Source: an uncultured Veillonella sp. (GTDB taxonomy: Bacteria; Bacillota; Negativicutes; Veillonellales; Veillonellaceae). From it: 10,733 bases of DNA. The notes beneath the pieces are model-generated. The model ran no database searches and was not told where the DNA came from. It was given only the letters and a program-made list of their open reading frames with translations. The stretch lies in contig URSE01000036.1 of assembly GCA_900550455.1 (NCBI GenBank), positions 1 to 10,733 of the forward strand, given 5' to 3'. Position numbers and translations under genes: made by a program. This document shows positions 7,358 to 10,733 of the stretch, piece by piece (position 1 is the first letter of the stretch; each line of letters begins with the position of its first letter).

Positions 7358-7387
7358 GAGATAGTAAACTTGCCTATAAAGACTAAG

Positions 7388-7420
7388 AAAAGGCCTCACC
7401 ACATAGTGGTGAGGCCTTTT
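7388..7420. terminator. Bidirectional terminator between the transporter and aminotransferase genes
   Basis: A perfect 15-bp stem (7388-7402 with 7406-7420) encloses the 3-base loop ATA. A-rich and T-rich flanks let it work for the transporter on the plus strand and the aminotransferase on the minus strand. It sits in the 74-base gap between the two convergent stop codons. Confidence 0.92.
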
Positions 7421-7431
7421 TTATTTCATTC

Positions 7432-8760
7432 TTAATCGTTATCTCGTTGTGCTTCATACTCTCTAAAGAGTTTAGACAGGAGTACAGGCGCAAGCCGTAA
7501 GACATCTGGATTTTCACAGAAGGATAAACGCAATTGAGTCTTGCCAGGGTTGTCCTCAGGAGAAGCGCCTGAATAAAAGCCCTTCATAGGTGCGATCAAG
7601 AGTGTGTACTCCTGACCATCAATCATAACATGCCCTTTTTCAGCGCAATAGATAGCAAAGTCATCGCAATCAAAGCCAGGCTTAGCCACCTTCCTCACGT
7701 CGATAACAAAGTAAATGGAGGCCTGCGGGTTGGAGACAATAAAATCTGGTTCTACGGCCTGTAGCTCTTCATGGAGTTTGTAAATCATTTCCCGGTAATA
7801 GGTACGTTGCTTATTATACCAAGCCCGGAGATCTTCAAAGCTCTCATGGGCCAAAGCCCCAAAGATATATTGGCCAAGAGTATTGGCAGACAAATTCGAG
7901 GTATATTCAGCGACGAACTTACTATAGGCCTCATCATTATCTGTAATGATAGCACCGATGCGAAGACCACAAGCATTCCACACCTTAGAAGCAGTTTCTA
8001 GAGAGATCCGACGGCCCGTAATACCCGGTACATCTTCCTCGGTTAGCCCCCAAATAGAAGTGGATAAAACCCCCTTCTCATAGGCTAATTCTCGGTAGGC
8101 TTCATCGGAGATAATCCACATATTGTACTTAACACAGAGGGCCGCATATTCCTTAAGGGTTTCATAAGTAAAAAGCTGACCCGTAGGATTATCGTAAGGA
8201 ATGACCAAGAGAGCTCCTGGTTTTTCCTCTTGAATCTTCTTCTCCAACTCTTCCGTAGCAGGTAATTCAAAGCGCCCATCCTCATTAAGGCTCCGGCCAA
8301 TAGAAACAGTCTTACGGCCAATACGTCGGCCTACAGCAGCATAGTTAGTATAGGTAGGATCCAGCATGAGAAGAGGTCGTTCATCCTTACCGGCGCCACC
8401 GCAAACGCCCAACATGGAAATCTCCATAGCCATGGAGGCCCCATCAGTTACCAAAACATTGAGCTCTTCCGAATCAAACCCTTGAGATTTCAAAATAACC
8501 CGAAAGGCTTCTTGTGCTTCTGGTGTACCCGCAGTCGCCATATAAGGGACTATGCCTGTACGGAAGGGACTATTAGGATCTCCTAGGTTAAAGAGCCGGT
8601 CCTGCATGGCAGGATACATAGGCATCATAACGTTACCAATAGCCCCATTAACAAGGTTAGGCCGCTCTTCCCGAGCGAGAAATTTAATTTGTCCTAGACG
8701 AATCCCCGATGGGTTGCGCTTACTCATATAAGGGGATAACATTGGTTCTTGTCTGTCCAT
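7432..8760 (-). CDS. Class I/II pyridoxal-phosphate aminotransferase
   Basis: Cytoplasmic PLP enzyme that transfers an amino group between an amino acid and a 2-keto acid; aspartate- or aromatic-type activity is possible but not determined. The 442 residues span a fold-type I domain. The PLP lysine is Lys259 in TASKVWNACGLRIG, with Arg267 for phosphate binding. Asn191 is in YDNPTG, Asp219 and Tyr222 are in SDEAYREL, and the substrate carboxylate-binding Arg is Arg411 in LRLSF. All core catalytic residues are present. The N-terminal 60 residues, with a short Met- and Pro-rich stretch (VMMPMYP), and a length somewhat above the usual 390-400 suggest a specialised subgroup. The ATG has AGGAGG five bases upstream. 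It is a single-gene unit between two terminators. Confidence 0.88.
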   Translation of the reverse strand: MDRQEPMLSPYMSKRNPSGIRLGQIKFLAREERPNLVNGAIGNVMMPMYPAMQDRLFNLGDPNSPFRTGIVPYMATAGTPEAQEAFRVILKSQGFDSEELNVLVTDGASMAMEISMLGVCGGAGKDERPLLMLDPTYTNYAAVGRRIGRKTVSIGRSLNEDGRFELPATEELEKKIQEEKPGALLVIPYDNPTGQLFTYETLKEYAALCVKYNMWIISDEAYRELAYEKGVLSTSIWGLTEEDVPGITGRRISLETASKVWNACGLRIGAIITDNDEAYSKFVAEYTSNLSANTLGQYIFGALAHESFEDLRAWYNKQRTYYREMIYKLHEELQAVEPDFIVSNPQASIYFVIDVRKVAKPGFDCDDFAIYCAEKGHVMIDGQEYTLLIAPMKGFYSGASPEDNPGKTQLRLSFCENPDVLRLAPVLLSKLFREYEAQRDND

Positions 8761-8810
8761 AAGGACCTCCTAAAGTGGATCCGGATTCTAAAAGCTTATA
8801 AATCTATTAA

Positions 8811-8816
8811 ATTATA
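8811..8816 (-). promoter_or_regulatory. Candidate -10 box of the aminotransferase gene
   Basis: TATAAT on the minus strand lies about 50 bases upstream of the ATG, between the peptidase terminator and the gene. No good -35 box is seen at the expected distance. Confidence 0.35.
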
Positions 8817-8856
8817 CTACACCAGACCAAGAAAACCTATGGATATACAAGTACAA

Positions 8857-8887
8857 AAAGAGGGCTTCCTTTTCAGAAACCCTCTTT
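8857..8887 (-). terminator. Terminator of the M48 peptidase gene
   Basis: Arms at 8857-8868 and 8876-8887 form a 12-bp stem (one G-U on the minus strand) with a 7-base loop, followed on the minus strand by a run of T. It begins about 28 bases after the peptidase stop codon. Confidence 0.85.
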
Positions 8888-8915
8888 GTTTAAATCATAG
8901 TATAAAACACTTCTA

Positions 8916-10127
8916 TTAAACCTTAAGTTTAACAGGACGGCTCACATCGTTATTAGTATGGCTTGTGCTCGCCTTCTTAGTTTGTGCTTTAGAGGCAGAC
9001 TTCCTGGCGTTTGTATTGGCATTAGTTTTAGATACCCCTTTGCCATTTTTAGCCTCTGGAGCTGGTTTAGCAAAGGCCGTATTCAAGTTATTAGCCACCA
9101 TGCTAGCAACATCAGCCCCTGGTGTAGTAATAACAGATGTACCTGCTACAATGACACTAGGCCCGCTATAAGAAGCTGCTCCAGTATAAATTTGTCCTTT
9201 GTGATACATCTTAGCCAACTTACCCGCCATGAAATAAGCTCGTTCCTCACCTGTGTATTGGCCAGAAGCAGCAGGTGTATAAATATTGACCCCATTTACA
9301 TAGACCGTTTCACCAGAAACGGATACGTGGTTACCAGAGTATTCATACATATATTGATTATTCGTAGTAACACGACCAGATGTCTTAGGATGGTTATTAG
9401 GATTGATAACAGAAGCCAAGCCTTCTCGGTAGTGATCACCATAGGCATTGCGAAGAACCACCATAGCAGCTGGCGCACCACCAATGTTATAATCCGTATC
9501 TGCCAAGATTTGGAAGCCCAACTTATCAGCATTCTTTTCTTGGCTCATAGTGAATACCTGGTTATTAATATAGTTACCTGCAATGTTAGCTAAAAGGTTA
9601 TTGCCACCATCCACAGCGGATACAGCTGTAGCCAAACCGACTTGCTTTTTAAGGCCATTTACGATGTCCTTATGCTCTCCATGGGATAATTCATGAGCCA
9701 TAACATAAGCTAACTCACTGTCATCCAACTTATCCAAAGCACCCTTGTTAACAGACATAACACGACCAATAGTCATGAAGGCGTTAAAATCATTTTCCGG
9801 ATTTACATAGACTGTATAGCCCTTACGTTTCACCAAAGGAGATTTTTCCAAGTTAGCTAAGATTCCTTTTACACGAGCTTGGGCTGCCGGGTTATCATAG
9901 TAACCAGTTTGCTTTTTAGCGTTCTCCAAAGATTCTTGTTGCCCTTGATCTGTATTATCCATCTTGTTAATAGCAGAGGATACATAAACCATAGCCAAGC
10001 CACCAGAAAGAAGAGATTCAGCCGCTCCTGCTGCCTGTACAGGAGGAGTCACAGTAGTAGCAGAAAAACCAGTCAACATGGTACAAGTTGATGCCATAAG
10101 AAGGCACTTTTTAAGTGTTTTATTCAT
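8916..10127 (-). CDS. Secreted M48-family zinc metalloprotease
   Basis: Exported peptidase, probably periplasmic if the host is a diderm, where relatives such as BepA and LoiP act in quality control of outer-membrane proteins; that role is an inference. The 403 residues begin with a Sec signal peptide: basic residues at 3-7, a hydrophobic core at about 8-25, and probable cleavage after VQA (30-32). No lipobox is seen. The zinc site is HELSH at 145-149 within AYVMAHELSHGE, with Glu197 in SQEKNADKLG as third ligand. NNHPKTSGR at 244-252 is the conserved His-Pro element of M48C-type proteins. The C-terminal 45 residues (about 355-403) are low-complexity, rich in Lys, Thr, Ser, Asn and Ala, and probably disordered or envelope-binding. 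The ATG has GAGGG nine bases upstream. It is a single-gene unit with its own terminator. Confidence 0.9.
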   Translation of the reverse strand: MNKTLKKCLLMASTCTMLTGFSATTVTPPVQAAGAAESLLSGGLAMVYVSSAINKMDNTDQGQQESLENAKKQTGYYDNPAAQARVKGILANLEKSPLVKRKGYTVYVNPENDFNAFMTIGRVMSVNKGALDKLDDSELAYVMAHELSHGEHKDIVNGLKKQVGLATAVSAVDGGNNLLANIAGNYINNQVFTMSQEKNADKLGFQILADTDYNIGGAPAAMVVLRNAYGDHYREGLASVINPNNHPKTSGRVTTNNQYMYEYSGNHVSVSGETVYVNGVNIYTPAASGQYTGEERAYFMAGKLAKMYHKGQIYTGAASYSGPSVIVAGTSVITTPGADVASMVANNLNTAFAKPAPEAKNGKGVSKTNANTNARKSASKAQTKKASTSHTNNDVSRPVKLKV

Positions 10128-10168
10128 AGCGTAAAGCCCTCATGTAGAATTAATAATTTACTAAGAGT

Positions 10169-10177
10169 ACTATAGCA
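10169..10177 (-). promoter_or_regulatory. Candidate extended -10 promoter of the M48 peptidase gene
   Basis: TGCTATAGT on the minus strand fits an extended -10 element (TGn before a TATAGT hexamer), about 42 bases upstream of the ATG. No good -35 box is present, as is usual for extended -10 promoters. Confidence 0.4.
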
Positions 10178-10229
10178 CAGTTTCCTAACAAATGTATAAA
10201 TTAAAGACCAACATCATATTTTAGTTAAT

Positions 10230-10266
10230 AGACCTCTTGATGACATAAGGTCTCCTGTAATGTAAT
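10230..10266 (+). promoter_or_regulatory. Candidate promoter and inverted repeat upstream of the small unknown gene
   Basis: TTGATG (10237-10242) and TGTAAT (10261-10266) are separated by 18 bases, giving four and five matches to the consensus hexamers. The -35 box lies inside an inverted repeat, AGACCT (10230-10235) with AGGTCT (10248-10253), so a repressor site is possible. Confidence 0.4.
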
Positions 10267-10308
10267 ATAAATATAAAAAAAACAATGCATAGATTGGAAG
10301 TGAATAGT

Positions 10309-10626
10309 ATGCGTATAGTCATTAATCGAGATTCTGTTTGTGCCGCTGACGATATGAGTCATCATATAGAAGAGTTTATCATACCAGATGATATCACGAT
10401 TGCTGGTTTATTTGAATTTCTTGATTTTAAATATATCCCTTTCATCACTGGCGACAACGTAGTCTGGGCACTCCACAACCACGAAGGTGAGCAAGGAGCC
10501 TATTTTACTAAGGAACATAAATTTATACATGGAGATATTTTATTATCAACGATTATCAGTGATTCAGAAATAAACAATGAATTATATCTACGATATTATA
10601 GCGATCCTTCTAGATACCAAAAATAA
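10309..10626 (+). CDS. Small conserved-looking protein of unknown function
   Basis: I do not recognise this protein with confidence. It has 105 residues from the ATG at 10309, chosen because GGAAGTG lies about six bases upstream. An earlier in-frame ATG at 10285 would add eight residues but has no ribosome binding site, only an A-run before it. The protein is acidic and soluble, with no signal peptide or membrane segment. It begins MRIVINRDSVCAADD and has an alternation of hydrophobic strands, a DDITIAGLFEFL helix-like stretch and a YIPFITGDNVVWAL segment with one Trp. It looks like a small single-domain alpha/beta fold. Codons are more AT-rich than in the neighbouring metabolic genes. It has a candidate promoter and a terminator shared with the 5S rRNA gene, so it is probably real and independently transcribed. 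Confidence 0.7.
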   Translation: MRIVINRDSVCAADDMSHHIEEFIIPDDITIAGLFEFLDFKYIPFITGDNVVWALHNHEGEQGAYFTKEHKFIHGDILLSTIISDSEINNELYLRYYSDPSRYQK

Positions 10627-10643
10627 ACCATTAATTTTATAAT

Positions 10644-10675
10644 AAAAGAGACACACCGTTTGGTGTGTCTCTTTT
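10644..10675. terminator. Bidirectional terminator shared by the small gene and the rRNA operon
   Basis: A perfect 14-bp stem (10644-10657 with 10662-10675) has the 4-base loop GTTT and A/T tracts on both sides. On the plus strand it ends the small unknown gene, 18 bases after its stop; on the minus strand it lies just after the 5S rRNA 3' end. Confidence 0.93.
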
Positions 10676-10681
10676 AGTTTA

Positions 10682-10733
10682 ATCAGCGACTTCCTATCCT
10701 CCCAGGCCGTCACCAGCCAAGTACTTTCGGCGT
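10682..10733 (-). rRNA. rrf: 5S ribosomal RNA, 3' part
   Basis: Read on the minus strand, the window edge begins with GCCGAAAGTACTTGG and continues to CCTGGGAGGATAGGAAGTCGC, the conserved 3' half of Firmicutes-type 5S rRNA (helices IV/V and the 3' strand of helix I). About half of the roughly 117-base gene is inside the window. The exact 3' end is uncertain by a few bases. The rest of the rRNA operon (23S and 16S) is expected beyond the right edge, transcribed toward this window, and ends at the hairpin at 10644-10675. Confidence 0.93.

Noticed and set aside
1..10733. Mobile element, phage, CRISPR or defence island
   Set aside because: No transposase, integrase, phage or Cas gene, no regularly spaced repeats and no target-site duplications were seen; all large genes are ordinary metabolic or envelope families.

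Overview
The window looks like a chromosomal segment of an anaerobic, lactate-using member of the Negativicutes (Veillonella or a close relative). This is inferred from three things: moderately AT-rich DNA with strong AGGAGG-type ribosome binding sites, a 5S rRNA of Firmicutes type, and a gene set that combines a large FAD/Fe-S D-lactate-type dehydrogenase, a diderm-style exported M48 peptidase and 2-hydroxyacid enzymes. I could not run a search, so the genus is a best guess.

Layout from left to right. On the minus strand lie a 941-residue FAD plus Fe-S D-lactate dehydrogenase-like protein (59-2884, GTG start), the di-iron Fe-S cluster repair protein Ric/ScdA/YtfE (3057-3716, with its own terminator), a D-2-hydroxyacid dehydrogenase (3994-4944) and a YdfG-type short-chain dehydrogenase (5013-5780). 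The last two probably form an operon. A 212-base divergent region (5781-5992) with several inverted repeats separates them from a plus-strand organophosphate:phosphate antiporter (5993-7357). That gene converges on a minus-strand class I/II aminotransferase (7432-8760) across a symmetric bidirectional terminator. Next comes a minus-strand secreted M48 metalloprotease (8916-10127). A small AT-rich plus-strand gene of unknown function (start probably 10309) follows. It shares a perfect 14-bp terminator hairpin with the 3' end of a 5S rRNA gene that enters from the right edge on the minus strand.

The common theme is metabolism of hydroxy-acids and related three-carbon compounds: oxidation of lactate or a similar acid, reduction of 2-keto acids such as hydroxypyruvate, a 3-hydroxyacid dehydrogenase, uptake of a phosphorylated metabolite, and transamination. 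Ric next to a Fe-S-rich dehydrogenase makes sense as protection of cluster enzymes against nitrosative or oxidative damage. Most genes have their own terminators, so this is a row of short transcription units rather than one operon.

I found no mobile element, CRISPR array, tRNA or recognisable new multi-gene system. The less ordinary parts are the unknown small gene beside the rRNA operon, the nested inverted repeats before ric, and the palindromes in the divergent region before the transporter.
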